Assembly (NCBI GenBank): GCA_904066235.2
Contig: CAJFCV020000004.1
Location: 5,332,001-5,396,000, forward strand
Reading direction: 5' to 3'
Length of the DNA stretch: 64,000 nucleotides
Origin: Bursaphelenchus xylophilus
Lineage: Eukaryota > Nematoda > Chromadorea > Rhabditida > Aphelenchoididae
A program made the translations under genes and the position numbers. Below, piece by piece: positions 45,432 through 57,881 of the stretch; position 1 is the stretch's first letter; each line of letters begins with the position of its first letter. The notes under the pieces were generated by a model. That model saw only the letters and a program-made list of their open reading frames with translations. It did no database searches and was not told the origin of the DNA.

Positions 45432-48287
45432 TTAACATATCCTATGGTTTTCAATGTCCGTCAGCACTAGGTTGTCGATGAACACACTCGATTTCTTTTC
45501 TTTCTCGCCCAATTTTACGATAATGTAGATCTTTGTATCACTTGGTAGGATCTCAATGAAGTCATGAGCAAAAGTCCCGTCCAATTTAACCTTCTCTGTG
45601 TTCTTTACAGCATAACATTGATCTAATTCTTGCCGGATGCTGTCTTGACAAACATGGACTTGCGCTCGCCCTTTCTGCAATTGAAGTTATAATACATGGG
45701 TCGAGTTACCATCATGGAATAATCGAAGTGGAGTCTGGCTGGAGCATTCAAACTAAACACGCTGGATTCCATAATAGATATCTTTCCTCTCTCGAATAGC
45801 ATGGAGTGCCCGGTGTTGTTAAACGCTGTGAACATGGAGACACTGTTGGCTACTCGGTGACTCTCATATAGGCACATATGGCCATTGTTGAAATCGCATG
45901 AGAGTAGCCGGCAGACGTTCGAATCGGGTGTGGAGGAAGACGGAACGTGATTGGCGGTACTCTGGACTGGTCCCACGTCTGCCTGTTCGTAAGTTTTCAA
46001 TGATTTCGGGCCGGAGAGTCGGCCACTGTGATGAGAATTGGCTGAGAAGGCGACAGTTGAACAGATTTTACCCTAAATTTACATATTTAACAAATAATGC
46101 ATCGGCATACGCTCAAGACAAGGTCATCCACAGCAATGAGACCTTCTCCGTCTTCCAGATCCTCGGGTATTTCGGCTTTTAAGGCCAATCTGATAGGTTC
46201 TTGATAATTGGGGATATCTACTTCAATCCTCTCGGCACTCCCTTCCCCGACATCCTAGAGCCATCATTTAATTACCTCACAATTCTCGTACCTGACAATC
46301 CAAAATCTGATCATTGAAACTCTTGACCACACAAACCGATAGAATGGCATCTCCAGTTCTCCAGAAGCTTAATCCTAGAGAGGCACCCTCGTACATACAT
46401 CTGATCACTTCACTTATCAAAATTGCCGCTGTCTTTGGGCCCTTACTCTTCGGGAATCGGGCGACCGCGAAATCAGAGGCTAATTTGAAATGATATAAGT
46501 CTATGTGGATGAGACAACTTACTTGGGACAGTGTTTTTATGAGTTAGAAATTCGAATTTCCTCTCATCAATGGCCCCCAACCCTACCTCCCACTTGTTGT
46601 GAGTGTTCTCTTCATCCAAATTGGCCCAAAAGCAATCGAGTCCTCTTCTGGAGAAATCACAGGCCAGGTCCTTAACAACTTCTCCTCAAAACGTTACACT
46701 TACATCTGCTGAATGAGCGGCGCGGTTTAAGATGACCCCAAGAAAAGGAGTTGTATAGAATCCCTTCCCAAAATCAAGGGATCCAAATGCCTCGGTGCAC
46801 ATTGTGGCTTCGTAATCAATGTCATCCAACATTAGGAAATGGTCTCGGTCATGATCTGCCACAGTTACTTTGATCCCGTACTTAAATTTATTGATTGTTT
46901 TACCCTCAACTTACCATAAAATTCTTGGTATAACTAAAATGATGAGTTGACGGGGCTGGGGATCTTTCTATCGACACTTGCTGACATTCCAACTCATTCA
47001 TATCCAAATCCATGGCACATACATCCACTCCCAGGCCTTTGTTGGCCCACACTCGGAAGGTTAAGGTCGACCCGGACGAGGCCTGGCAATCTATAGGATC
47101 CGAGACCAACCTTCTGATCCCCGTGGAATGGTCTTGTTCAATATAAAGGAAAGCGTAAGCTCCTTTAGGGACTGTGTAAGTGCCAGTTTCATTGAACATG
47201 ACGGCCTCTGATGGTCTGCTGACCCCCTTTCGCCATGCCAGAGTGCCATCATGTCCTCCGTTCCTCCATCTGCAGGACTCGTCAAAGTTAATGCAGCTCA
47301 GATCAGCTGCCGTATTGACGGGCGAGCCTTGAGCTGAGGTCTTCAGCTCTTCCGTTTCAAAGTTTGGACCAAAATCAACTGCAAACGATGATAAATATTG
47401 TCTTATCTCTGCGTAATGCTTACTTGCCACTTTGCACAACTGAGCTTCGTAAAATATGTTGTCGACCATCACAAAAGATCCCTCGGGGTGGGAGATATCA
47501 TAGGCTCTGATGGCCAATCGAAAGGGTTCTTCTCTCGGGGGTATCTCCACTTTGCACTCAGTGTCCATAGTTACTGTACCACAGTCCACATGCAATTTCT
47601 CTGGCAGAAATCTGATTTCCGTTTTATTCCCCACCTTCGCGTCTTCTAACATCAGAACTTCCACTCGAGCTCCGTTGTAAATCCAGAATCTGAGTGGAGC
47701 CTATTCGATTACATAGCTGAAACTTACGTAAAAGTCAGTAATCCAGTCGAATTTTGACATTTAATAGGCCAAGAAGCCAGAATAGCGTCTTTATTAGACT
47801 TTTTCCGATCTCCCGTGAAGAGAAGATGGTCTCCAACTTCGACTTTGGAAGGTCCCGGTCTGACTTGTACTACCGGGAAAGGAGTGTGATCTTCTTTTTT
47901 GAATAAATGAAAGTCCAGAGAGTCCACTCCCTTCAGATTCATCCATCTACAGTCCTCAGGATGTTTGAAATCACAATTTAAATCCATCGAATGTCTTATG
48001 AATTTAGGAGTGGTAGCTAAAAAATAATGTAAAAAGGTTAAATAGTAGTGCAAAGGGGGATCATGACCTACCATCCGCTTTGTCCATGGCTTTGGGTATC
48101 CATTCGATGCCCAAATATTGTCTTAACTTGGCTCTTTCCATTTCATATCCAGGCATACAACATAGACCTGCAAATCAAACCCATTTCACGTCAAGCCAAG
48201 TGTTGCGCAACAATGATGACATAAAACATTTTTGTCCTACTCACCTGTACTTGTTAGTAGACTCAAAACGAATATCCGTTTGATCAT
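45432..48287 (-). CDS. Secreted protein with four MAM domains
   Basis: A multi-exon gene; exon edges are approximate apart from the first few (48246-48287, 48072-48167, 47729-48016) and the end. Signal peptide MIKRIFVLSLLTSTG, then GLCCMPGYEMERAKLRQY. Four MAM units follow: about 48.0-47.4 kb (LNCDFKHPEDCRWMNL ... DNIFYEAQLC), 47.38-46.78 kb (LSCINFDESCRWRNGG ... LDDIDYEATMC), 46.7-46.1 kb (LACDFSRRGLDCFWANLDEE) and 46.0-45.43 kb (LLSCDFNNGHMCLYE ... IDNLVLTD). MAM domains act as adhesion modules in extracellular or receptor ectodomains. No transmembrane segment or enzyme domain is seen, and it ends soon after MAM4, so a secreted matrix protein is likely. One intron (about 45.68 kb) is about 35 nt. 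Confidence 0.8.
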
Positions 48288-49254
48288 TCTGTCATATCCC
48301 GGGTCACAAGAATGCAACGACTACAGTAACCCTGGCCGAGTGACCTCAATAAAATTGTGTTAAAAGTGCAAATTGGAGGGGGAAACGAGCAATCGCCGAG
48401 GAATGCCTCGAGCAAAAAGAATGGAGGCGGATTCTGGAGCCAGACTTCTTCTGTTCCGTTCCCCTTCTCTTTCGCAATCTCGAGCTATCGCGCGTTTCCT
48501 CCCCCCGCCCTGAGGGGAACCCGATTCCGTGAACGGGTTTTAATCTCTCGGCTCCCTCAGGGCTCATTCCTCCAGGAGATAAGGGGGACTTGACCACAAG
48601 CCCTAATTAACTGGCTGATTGCACTCCCATCAATCATCGCCCCATAAACAGCTCGTGAGGAACGGCCGGCAGAAATTACTCGGCTTGAATCTGCGTAGAA
48701 GACGACATCGGATGTGGAGATAGCGACATCGATCTTGTCATTGCGGGCACAAAACTTATTCCAGACTTTACAGCCAATAGTTATTCTAACTGATGTTGTG
48801 GTGAATATAATTTAAGCGAAAAGAAGAAAAGACTGATTTGTCAAATCCACGTCTTTGTTAAAGTTTACTCCCACCGCCTTAGAAACATATTATTTTCTTA
48901 TCAGATTTAACACTTTCGAGAATCTTTTCCGTTACGTCACCGCTCAAATGACCATCAATAACAAATTGGATTGCCTCGAGACTCCCGACTTCCGCTCGGA
49001 TTTATTTTTTCATCGAGGGATGGCGTAACGCCGTCGTTGGATCCTGTTTCAACGCAAGAAAAAAGGTCAACGGAGAGGATCGATGAGTAACAATATTTAC
49101 AAAGAAACAACGTTATATTAATTTAAAATGGTATAAGAAAGCATAAAGCGTATATGGTATGATGATGAGTAACATAGTATTATCTCGGTTTCTGATGTAA
49201 ATTTGAGTATCTTCTAAAAAAAATGTAGAAGATAGTATCGTAAATGGATCCCCA
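48288..49254. other. Intergenic region between MAM gene and kinase cluster
   Basis: Promoter side of the MAM gene. Some GC-rich open frames at 48346-48597 on both strands show no domain. No RNA or mobile element is recognised. Confidence 0.5.
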
Positions 49255-49440
49255 TAATTGTTTTCAATCAACTCGGTAATTCGAATAACATAATCCTCAT
49301 GAATTGCTTTCCGATTAGAGCGTGAGAAGAAGGGGGATTTTAGAGCATGCTGGCGTCAACTTCCACACCGATATCATCTACGAGATCGTTAGTCCAGCAG
49401 GAGCAAAGCGAACGCCAAGCTCTCTCAAGAACTTTTCGAT
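49255..49440 (-). pseudogene. Relic of a third AGC kinase copy
   Basis: The minus strand reads HALKSPFFSRSNRKAI, close to NHPFFSRTNWKTIQ in the adjacent kinase. The flanking non-coding sequence is also similar (aattgttttcaatcaactcggtaat against aattgttttccaccaactcagtaat near 50037). An in-frame stop and missing upstream exons show it is a decayed fragment. Confidence 0.55.
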
Positions 49441-49856
49441 TACAACTTCATAAAAGCATTTGGCGACAAGGCCGTAAATACATGTCATACCATGACTATC
49501 GGCGGGTTATATGATTAATAAGTTATAATAAGTATAGAAGATAGAAAAGGCGGGAAGAAAGATTATGAAATAGCTGAAAAATTAAACCGAGGCTCTTAAA
49601 TTTATTTTTTTAAAACACCGCTTACATTTTTACACTTAAAACAAATTTTCCACTATGACATCATTTTAACAGTGTTGTATCGAAATTAAAACAAAAATTA
49701 AATTAACACTTTGTACACACGACACTTTTATCAAATTACATTTTTTTACAAAGATGAGGTATCTATGACTTCTGTCTTTTATTGGCATCCACCCATTGTA
49801 TGTTTTCTTTTCCCATTCTGCATGAATCCATAGTACTATGACTTTAGACAGTTTAC

Positions 49857-51119
49857 TCAATCATGAGACCTTTTTGTGCCCCTCTTTCCAATCATTGGAG
49901 AAGTGTAATCAAAGTCCTCGAAGATGCCATGGTTAATATCGGAAGACATCTTAATTGGATCCTGAGGAAATAAATCCATTTCCATGATCCTGGAGAGGGG
50001 GAAAGGAAGAGGCGGCGGTATCTGAAATCAATTTGAATAATTGTTTTCCACCAACTCAGTAATCGAACACGCTACGTAATATCGCAATCCTCACCCGCCG
50101 TTTCTGAATCGTCTTCCAATTTGTGCGTGAGAAGAAAGGGTGATTCTGAAGTTGGCTAAAGCCATCAATACGATCTTCTGGAGTTTTTTGGAGTAATTGG
50201 CAGAGAAGATGGTTCATTTGAGGATCGATGGGCTTGGTAGGAAAGGGAATTTCTTGTGTGAGGTACTGAAGTTAAAGAAAATGAATGAAATTACAATTTC
50301 TGAAACAACCTTCTCATCCACATTCTCATCATGGTAATCGAATGGTTGTCTTTCATAGATCATCTCGTACATTATAATCCCCATTGCCCACCAATCCACG
50401 GATTTCGAATATCCATTTTGATTATTGTTTAATTCGGGAGCCTTATAACCAGGGGTGCCAGCTGATGTATAAACTTTAATGGTATTCTCATCAAGTATCC
50501 TGGAGTGACCAAAGTCAATCAGCTTTATGTGCCCTAGAATAAAATGGTACGTTTCTCTCCGCCATTTATTATAAAGTTTCTTACCGTTCCTTTCTACCAT
50601 AATGTTCTCCGGCTTTAGATCCCTGAAGATGATCAGATTTTCATGAAGATATTCTAATGCCAGAATCATCTCGCTCGTATAAAATCTAACCAAATGGACG
50701 CTAAAGTTTTCTCCAAGAATCCCCATTCTCTCCATAAAACAATAAAAATCACATCCTCTGATATAATCCATGACCAAATTTAAAGTGGTTGGAGTCTGAT
50801 AAGCGTAGTATAGTTTGACGATGAACGGTGAGTCTGCTTTCATCATAACATTCCTCTCAACTTTCATGCCGGCCATATTTATCTTGGAGTCCATTACTTT
50901 GTCTTTGGAAATCTCCTTTAACGCGTACTTTCTCTTCTTATCATAACCACTACGCTTCCGGACCACATAAACCTAAAAAACAATGGACTACACACAAAGT
51001 TACAATCTCCGATCACGTTTTAAAAATTGTCTTATTTATTATAATTCATAACTTACATTTCCGAACCCTCCAGACCCCAAGAATTCGATAACTTTGAACT
51101 CCTCGGCTATAGTAACCAT
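49857..51119 (-). CDS. Divergent AGC-type Ser/Thr protein kinase, copy 1
   Basis: Five exons with consistent phases (51057-51119, 50585-50972, 50310-50533, 50095-50265, 49857-50021) encode 336 aa: a bare kinase domain plus a short AGC tail, with no regulatory domain. Seen: glycine loop GSGGFGNVYVV, Lys in YALKEI, catalytic loop FRDLKPENIMV (Phe for the usual Tyr/His), DFG in LIDFGHSR, activation loop TSAGTPGYKAPEL, and WWAMGIIMYEMIYERQPFD. The tail has FEDFDYTSPM, a hydrophobic-motif-like block with Asp at the usual phospho-Ser/Thr position. All catalytic residues are present, so it should be active. The substrate and exact AGC subfamily are not clear. Confidence 0.88.
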
Positions 51120-51520
51120 TGCAATATTACCTTGAATGATAAAATAATTGGAGTGATGCCACTTCATATTCCTTTCAGTGCCTTGATTTTCTTGAAATTC
51201 TGCGTATATCCGCGTCTTTCAGATTACTCAACGTTGCGTCATGATAATAAATGGGAAATGATATTTATTACGATCTATGAAATAAGTTAGTAACAAGTGA
51301 GATAAAAAGGTAAAGCCAAGACAATTATGAGATCACATAAGTTCCTGCTAGGCAGGTAAAAAATGCCTCAGGCGGTTAATTAAAGCGAATGTCTCGAGGA
51401 TTTGTGGTTTCCAAACATCAGAATTTCGAAAGGATCGGATTCATTGGATGATGAGGACTCACTTGATCGGGCAGTAGTTTTTCCATCTCTAAAACATGGT
51501 ACGCATTAGCGTGCTGTAAT
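51120..51520. other. Spacer between the two kinases
   Basis: 401 bp, AT-rich; holds the copy 1 promoter and copy 2 3' UTR. Nothing else is recognised. Confidence 0.5.
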
Positions 51521-52854
51521 TTACGCGTCAGAGGAATCTGATTCCCTGATTTCATCTTCCTCGATCATTTCTGGAGATGTAAAATCGAAGCCATCGAAGT
51601 GTTCATAAGTCTTCTCAAAATTCCCTTCGTATATTGTATCGTCTACATGAGGTACCTTCTCCATTAAGACGAGCAAGGGTTCATTATGAGGAAATGGCAA
51701 CTGGAAATTTGAATCGTGTGGTATGTATATGGTAACATACCTGTCGAGATCGAAGCCTTTCCCAATCATAACTACTAAAGTATGGATGTCTCTGCACCTC
51801 AAGAGCATCATCTGGTCCAGCTCCCAGCCTTGACTGATACTCTCGGTTCAGAAATAGTCGAATAATTTCCTTGGTGGAATCATCGATTTCCAGACCAAGA
51901 GGTGTTGGAAACCTTAACGGGGCTTCTAATATCTGCAAAACTATATTTTCCCTTTCTTAGACCTACCAATTTCGTTGTTATCTTGTCATCTTCATGATCG
52001 AAAGGCAAAATTCCAAATAACATATCATACATGATGATCCCGAGAGCCCACCAATCACAAGCTCGAGTGTATCCCCTCTTAAAGTTGATCATCTCAGGAC
52101 TCCTGTAAGCCCGGGTTCCACAACAAGTGGTCATCTTCTGAGAATGTGAGTAAATCCCGCTTCGGGCATGGCCAAAATCGACTAGTCTAATATAACCTGG
52201 AAACACGACAAAGAGTCTCAAAAAACAAAAAAAAGCACTTACCATTATGTTTCATGACAATCATATTCTCAGGTTTGAGATCTCTGAACACAATCCCCCG
52301 AGCATGCAAGTATTCTAACATCAAGACTATCTGATTCACATAAAATAAGGTAAGATCTTGGTGGAATGTGCCAAAGATATTCATGAAATCAAACAGTTCA
52401 CACCCATATATAGGTTCCATCACCAAATAGAGACAAGTCCTTGTTTGAAAAGCATAAACAAGCCCAGGAAATGAAGGGTGGTCCCTCAGTTTGATTAAAA
52501 TATCTCTCTCAGTGAGGATTCCTCTCTTCAGACTCGAACTGTGCATTATCCGTCCTTTTTCAATCCTCTTCAATGCATATTCATGGCCTTTATCAACTCC
52601 TCTTAACTTGACTACAAGATCTACCTAAAATAATATAAATTTAGGTAACAAAAATCAGACAGGGTTAAAAGTCAAACTATTAAACTCAAACAAAGTTTAG
52701 ATCAATGAAGTGAAATACAGTAAAAGAAATTAGTTATTTAAAAAAGGTCACAAGAATATTGACAATCCGATACATTGGAGCTTACCTGACCATAATTTCC
52801 TCGTCCAAGATGTTTTAAAGCGATGAAATCTTTTTTTAGGACCTTATGAGACAT
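51521..52854 (-). CDS. Divergent AGC-type Ser/Thr protein kinase, copy 2
   Basis: Paralogue of copy 1. Five exons (52786-52854, 52243-52624, 51967-52196, 51741-51932, 51521-51700) encode 350 aa, with the same intron phases (0,1,0,0) as copy 1. Seen: GRGNYGQVDLVV, YALKRI, FRDLKPENMIV, LVDFGHAR, TTCCGTRAYRSPEM (Ser for Ala in APE), WWALGIIMYDMLFGILPFD, SRLGAGPDDALEVQRHPYF, and a tail ending FDGFDFTSPEMIEEDE. Again an acidic residue replaces the phospho-site of the hydrophobic motif. The start MSHKVLKKDF is the ATG nearest the domain; the upstream open frame looks non-coding. Confidence 0.88.
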
Positions 52855-53540
52855 CACGTTAATTTGAACCACTTCTTTCAAGTCAGAAATGCAGATGTTG
52901 TGGCAAAATAAATGATTTGCCAAACGCCTCGATTGATAAATAAAATCAATAAAAAAAAGGTGCAACACTTGGCGCCATTTCCAGAATTTAAAAATACCAT
53001 AGATCAAAAGGCATCGAAACCGGGTCCTTCCCAACAAAAAGAAATGTTCGAACCACTCTACTATCGAAGCACAGCTCCGCAATTGCGTTTTTGGAACGTC
53101 TTTATTTTTGAGAGAACTTTGATGCGCCATGACTCTGCCCACAGGGCCCGTAAACACTTTTGGAATCCTGATTCTTCTTACACTGCCTGGGGCCTTCAAC
53201 ATCCACTAGATCACCAATAAGGATTGATCCGCGAAAAGGTGACTTTCCTTGTCCGCATAGAATCTCGGAATTCTTGTCTAGAGGGCACAGACAGAAATCC
53301 GGGATTTCTGCGAGGACGTCCAAAAGACTGCAGAACGGATGCGCCTTATATGTGCGCAGTAGTGCTGTTCCAGTGACTTATTACTGTATCTGTGATGAAA
53401 AACATTCGAAACATTCGAAAAAAGCTGTTTTGTTGTAAAATCGGGCTTCTTAATTGTAACTGACATTGATTCGGACAAATAAAAAGACTACGATTCTTGT
53501 AACTCCCGCTTCCACTTTCACTTTTAACTTCTAACCCGTA
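52855..53540. other. Divergent intergenic region with a repeat fragment
   Basis: Between kinase 2 and MECR. Contains a fragment of the dehydrogenase-intron MITE family (53146-53251). No gene is seen. Confidence 0.5.
53146..53251. mobile_element. Fragment of the inner MITE family
   Basis: The blocks cccgtaaacacttttgga and gcgaaaa-ggtgactttccttg match the right arm of the element at 18931-19702 in the same order and spacing. The right end is intact but no TAA follows it, and the tRNA-like part is missing, so this is an old or truncated copy. Confidence 0.55.
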
Positions 53541-54819
53541 ATGGGAAGGTTCATCAAGTCGAACGCCATCAAATTCACTAAACTCGGCGATCCCAGAGAA
53601 GTGAGTAAACCATTTCTAGCAGGGTTATCAGTAAAAATTTATGATCACTCACTAAAATTGTTTCTTTTCAGACTTTGTCATTGACAACTGAAGAAGTAGA
53701 CACTGATTTAAAGGAAGGGGAAGTCCTCGTCAGATGGATTGCCTGTCCAGTCAATCCGGCCGATATTAATATAGCCAGAGGGGTCTATTTCTATAAGAGG
53801 TTGCCCCCCGCATCCTTGGGGATTGATGGATTTGGAGTTATCGAGAAAGTAAGCCAGCAAACTATTCTCTTTATATCCTGTTTCAAGAAATATAGGCTCG
53901 TAAGATGTTTTGATATCATTTTAGATTGGCCCTGGAGTAAAATATGTGGATGTTAATGACCATGTGATGCCCTTACACCCGCATATCCAGGGAGGATACT
54001 GGCGAGAATTTCAGGTTCTCCAAGCACTTGGTCTTTACAAATTAAACAAGAGATTACCATTAGAAGCGAAGGCGACTTTAACAGCCAACGCCGCTACTGC
54101 CTACTTGATGTTAAAGTTGTTTGTTCCGCTTGAGAAAGGAGATTATGTTCTTCAAAATGCTGCAAATTCTCAAGTCGGGAGAGCGGTCATCGATATATGC
54201 AAAGGTAACATGTCTTTGCAGGTATCCTTTTACAGTATTAATATGATTATTTCAGCTTTTGGATACAAAACTATAAATGTAATCAGATATCGGATAAATG
54301 TGGACAAATTAAAGCAAGAATTACTTGATTTGGGAGGGGACTATGTCTTCACAGAAGCCGAATTCAAAGAAAACGGCCGAAAATTCGTCAACTCGTTGGA
54401 TCGTCCACTGAAATTGTCGATAAATGGAGTAGGCGGAAAGAGTTCGATTCCCATTTCAGCCAATCTAGCCAAATTTGGGACAATGCTGGTGTATGGAGGA
54501 ATGAGTTTGAAGCCGCATGAAATCCTGACTTCATCTTTGGTTTTCAAGAGTATTAAAGTCATCGGATTCCAATTATTTGATTACTTTGGAGTAGAGCAGG
54601 ATGATTTCAGAAGAAGAACATACGATGAGCTCACTGTAAGATTCATCCATGAATATCCAGTCGGTTTAGGAATTATTTTTGGCCGGCAAGTTACATGTGA
54701 GTCCGATGGAAAAAGTGCCAATGGAAAATTTCAAGGAGGCCGTGGCTAAAACCATGGCTGGAAGTCATTTAAAACAGCTTTTAATGATCTCCAACGAGCA
54801 CGCAAGTAGTCATATTTAA
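53541..54819 (+). CDS. mecr-1: Mitochondrial enoyl-[ACP] / trans-2-enoyl-CoA reductase
   Basis: The last step of mitochondrial type II fatty-acid synthesis (lipoate precursor). Five phase-consistent exons (53541-53600, 53672-53848, 53925-54204, 54256-54635, 54670-54819) encode 348 aa. MDR-superfamily layout: CPVNPADINIARGVY, GIDGFGVIEKIGPGV, GGYWREFQVL, nucleotide-binding ANSQVGRAVIDICKAFGYKT, LSINGVGGKSS, MLVYGGMS, and the C-terminus KVPMENFKEAVAKTMAG. Intron 4 is 34 nt. The glycine motif is NSQVG rather than the usual NSGVG. The presequence is short (GRFIKSNAIKF is basic). Confidence 0.93.
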
Positions 54820-55234
54820 CTCATTGTTTATTAAACCTTGATGTGAAGGCTTATTTTTATACTTCCAATTAAAAGTATGGTCCTATATGACTTTGAACAT
54901 CATGAATACTCACGAAGGGGCGTACAGTTTAGAACACAGAAATAAAATTTTTGGCTGTTGCTCAGGGTGGTCAAAAAACAAATTTTCAAGCAAGGAAACT
55001 GCCCGGTTTGAGGATGCGGTTTAACCCGGCTTCTTCAAGAATCCTTGATCCTTCCCAAAACACTAATATTTTTAAACATGTGTTTTATTGCACTAGATCA
55101 AATAATAATAAAATAAATTAAGTAATCGTGGAATGGAAGAGCTGAAGGAATGTTGTGAGCAAAGAGACCTCAAGTTACGATCCTTTACAGAAAAAGATAG
55201 ACGCGATTCGGTGAGGTGGGACTGGACGCTGGAA
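54820..55234. other. Convergent 3' region between MECR and NOAH-like gene
   Basis: Both genes end here. Poly(A)-like AATAAA occurs on the plus strand at about 54940. Nothing else is recognised. Confidence 0.5.
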
Positions 55235-57881
55235 TTACATGGGCAAATCCTTACTCTTGATCTTCATCGCTTCACAAGACCAGGTCACAATCAGACCACT
55301 CAGCATGACACAAACCAGAGACATCGTGGCAATGAGAGATACCAACCAAGTGTTGTTCATGCAAACCATCTCATTGGCCTCGTATACACTGGGAACAGGG
55401 CTCCTGAAACGGATGACGTTAGGATTACAAGTTGAATATAAATATATAATTTCAAGCTTCATTTGTTCAAGGGTGATTACCTCTGAGCGAAGACAGTGCC
55501 GTTTTTGTAGAATTTATCTCCGTCGATCTCTTCCTCTCCCTCAGCTAGAACTCGGATGATGGCTGACAAAGTTTCCTTGGAACCCTCGGTTTCATCCATG
55601 GCCAAAATAGATCTCTTCTTTCGGCCATGAGAAATGAACAATTCATTGGTTCCAGAGTCCAAGCAATTGGACGGGGGGCATCCATTTGGCCCAGCGCAGA
55701 ACATCACAGTGCATTGGATCTGGACATCATAAGAGCCATCTAATCTGAAGGCCTTCATGTCGGCTTTCAGACGATTCTTCTCAAAGTCTTGCTCGACTGG
55801 ACCAACCAGAGCTGGATATCTGGGACAGCCATTGTCAATAATCGTGAAGGGAACGGCATCTCCATCTCCACCAACCCGAGTGGCCACACATTCAGTGACC
55901 ATCATGTTGTGGGGACCAGCCTGGTCCGAGCTGATGATCATCTGGATCTGATCTCCGATAGAAGTCTTGCCCAGAGGCTGGTCAGTGGAATCCAGGAAGC
56001 TAAGTTGAGCGGTGATTGGAGGAGGAGTTCCGACATCCAGTACTTGGGTATTGGCCTCTCTAAAACGCAAAGATATTTCGCAACATTACAAATTGATGAT
56101 TATATTATTGCTCAATTTTATCATAAGACGACATACCCGGTTTCAAAAAGAGTGGTGACCACAACACTGCCTTCCTGCTGCATCTTATCCATGGAAACAT
56201 CGCAAGAGATCTTGTAGAAGCGATCCCACTCAGTGGTTACTTGATGAGGAATGACTCCATCAATGGAAACAACGACCAACGCCTCCAACTTTCCATCGAC
56301 AATCTTGGTTCCACAATTGGTGGAGACAGTTGGGGGAGGGAAAGTAATGGCAATCTGTTTGGCATTTTCAACCACTTGAGAACAGGTGCTGAACTTCTCC
56401 GCGGCGTAAATGGCTCCAGTATAAGGCTCCTTGGTGTTGACGATGAATCTGATTCCTTCGTTGGTACAGAGTGCCATTCCACCAAAAGCGGCTTCTAAAA
56501 GACAAAGAATAATTTTTTATATTGTAAAATAACAATAATTGTCATTACTTACCACAGTTGAATTCATAATAATCAAAGCTTGGGTTGGCCTTGGTATTGG
56601 CCTCAGTTCTTCCTGTCGCATAAATATGGCAGTTCATCTGAGTACGGTCATAGTTGATGGATTTACAATTCAGATTCTGGAAGCAGAGAGAGATACAGTC
56701 GGATACTGTAACACCGGCAGCTGAGGCGACGGGAGTGCCCTCGATAGAAACGCCGATAAATCTCTCAAAAGCGGCTTGTTGACGGCAAGTGGATGAGCTG
56801 AGATCGGCTGAAACGGGATCAAAATAAGAACAATGTAACTCATAATTAAAATTTGTACTAAAAGATTCCTTACCCGAAACGCAGATCGGCTCGTAATAAT
56901 CCTTGTTCTGCACTGCGCCTTGCTGATCAGCTCTGGAGAAGGTATCCTCATCAGAGACAATACATGTCTTTTCTTGAGGAGAGTATTCAACGGATCTGCA
57001 GAAAGTATTCAGAGAATCGAGACATTTCTGAAGACAGTAAGACTCTTGGGCCTCTACAGACTGGGTGTGGTCGTAATATTGGATTTGGAAATGAGTGGTC
57101 TTCACGAACACAAGATTGCCTCCGGATTGGCCACATCTGTTTTGTCTGGACAAACAATTGTTGTCATAATAATCGACTGGTTTGTCGCTCATCTTCAAGT
57201 GATTTGGCTTGGATCGACGGTCTTCAGTGGACAATTCGCAAAGGTAATCTTCGTAATTGTAATTGACAGAGCGACAGATAAATTCCTTCTCTCTGAGACA
57301 AGCTGACAGGCATTGTTCTCGATTAGCAACCTAAAAGATTACTATACTTATTTGAAGTCAGACCGCTGAGGGGATCGGGAAATCGAGGGCAACTGTGGGA
57401 TACAAAGAGGTTTCCGATCACTCACCTGCACACTCTTCTTGACGAATCCCTCGAGGGCAGTTTTCCTCATTCTCTCGAAAGAAAAGGACCTATAAGTACA
57501 CGCTTCATGGGCCGAGACTCCAGGCAGACAAGTCTTTTCGTAGTAGAAGTTGTTGGCTGATGGATTGGGGTTCAATTCGGCAGTTCCAGTTGGATGTGCC
57601 GCATCATCGAAGAAGTAACAGGTCTCTCGGCCATCGAAATTAAAAGAGGCGCATACTCTTTGGGCTCCAGTAGTCGGCTCAATGTTATTGCGACAATATT
57701 GAGCACAAGTCAAGTCATGACCGGCAGTAGATACGACAACCGGGGTTCCATCAAGACGTGCGCGGCTGATTCGAATAAAGGCCGCGGTTTCGGCCGCTCC
57801 GCATTCAAAAACGGCTTCAACCTGGGCCAGGCCGATGGCCAGAAGCCAGAAGACGAGCCCCGAGCGTGGCCCTGATGACAT
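55235..57881 (-). CDS. noah-2: NOAH-like apical matrix protein (four PAN domains, ZP domain, transmembrane anchor)
   Basis: Six phase-consistent exons (57426-57881, 56874-57330, 56553-56807, 56137-56494, 55481-56059, 55235-55403) encode 757 aa. Signal peptide SGLVFWLLAIGLAQVEA; four PAN/apple-like units beginning near FECGAAETAAF, CTYRSFSFERM, RCGQSGGNLVF and STCRQQAAFERF; then a ZP domain (ALCTNEGIRFIV to CTVMFCAGPNGCPPSNC), a furin site GRKKRS, and a transmembrane helix LVSLIATMSLVCVMLSGLIV. This matches NOAH-1/2 and NompA, precuticle matrix proteins that link sensory endings and epidermis to cuticle. The number of PAN units and the length favour NOAH-2, but this is not certain. The ATG follows a ttttag site by 5 nt. 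Confidence 0.85.

Noticed and set aside
52738..53202. 154-aa frame extending the second kinase upstream
   Set aside because: The upstream part overlaps the MITE fragment, is rich in aromatic residues without domain, and the ATG at 52854 sits right at the kinase domain.
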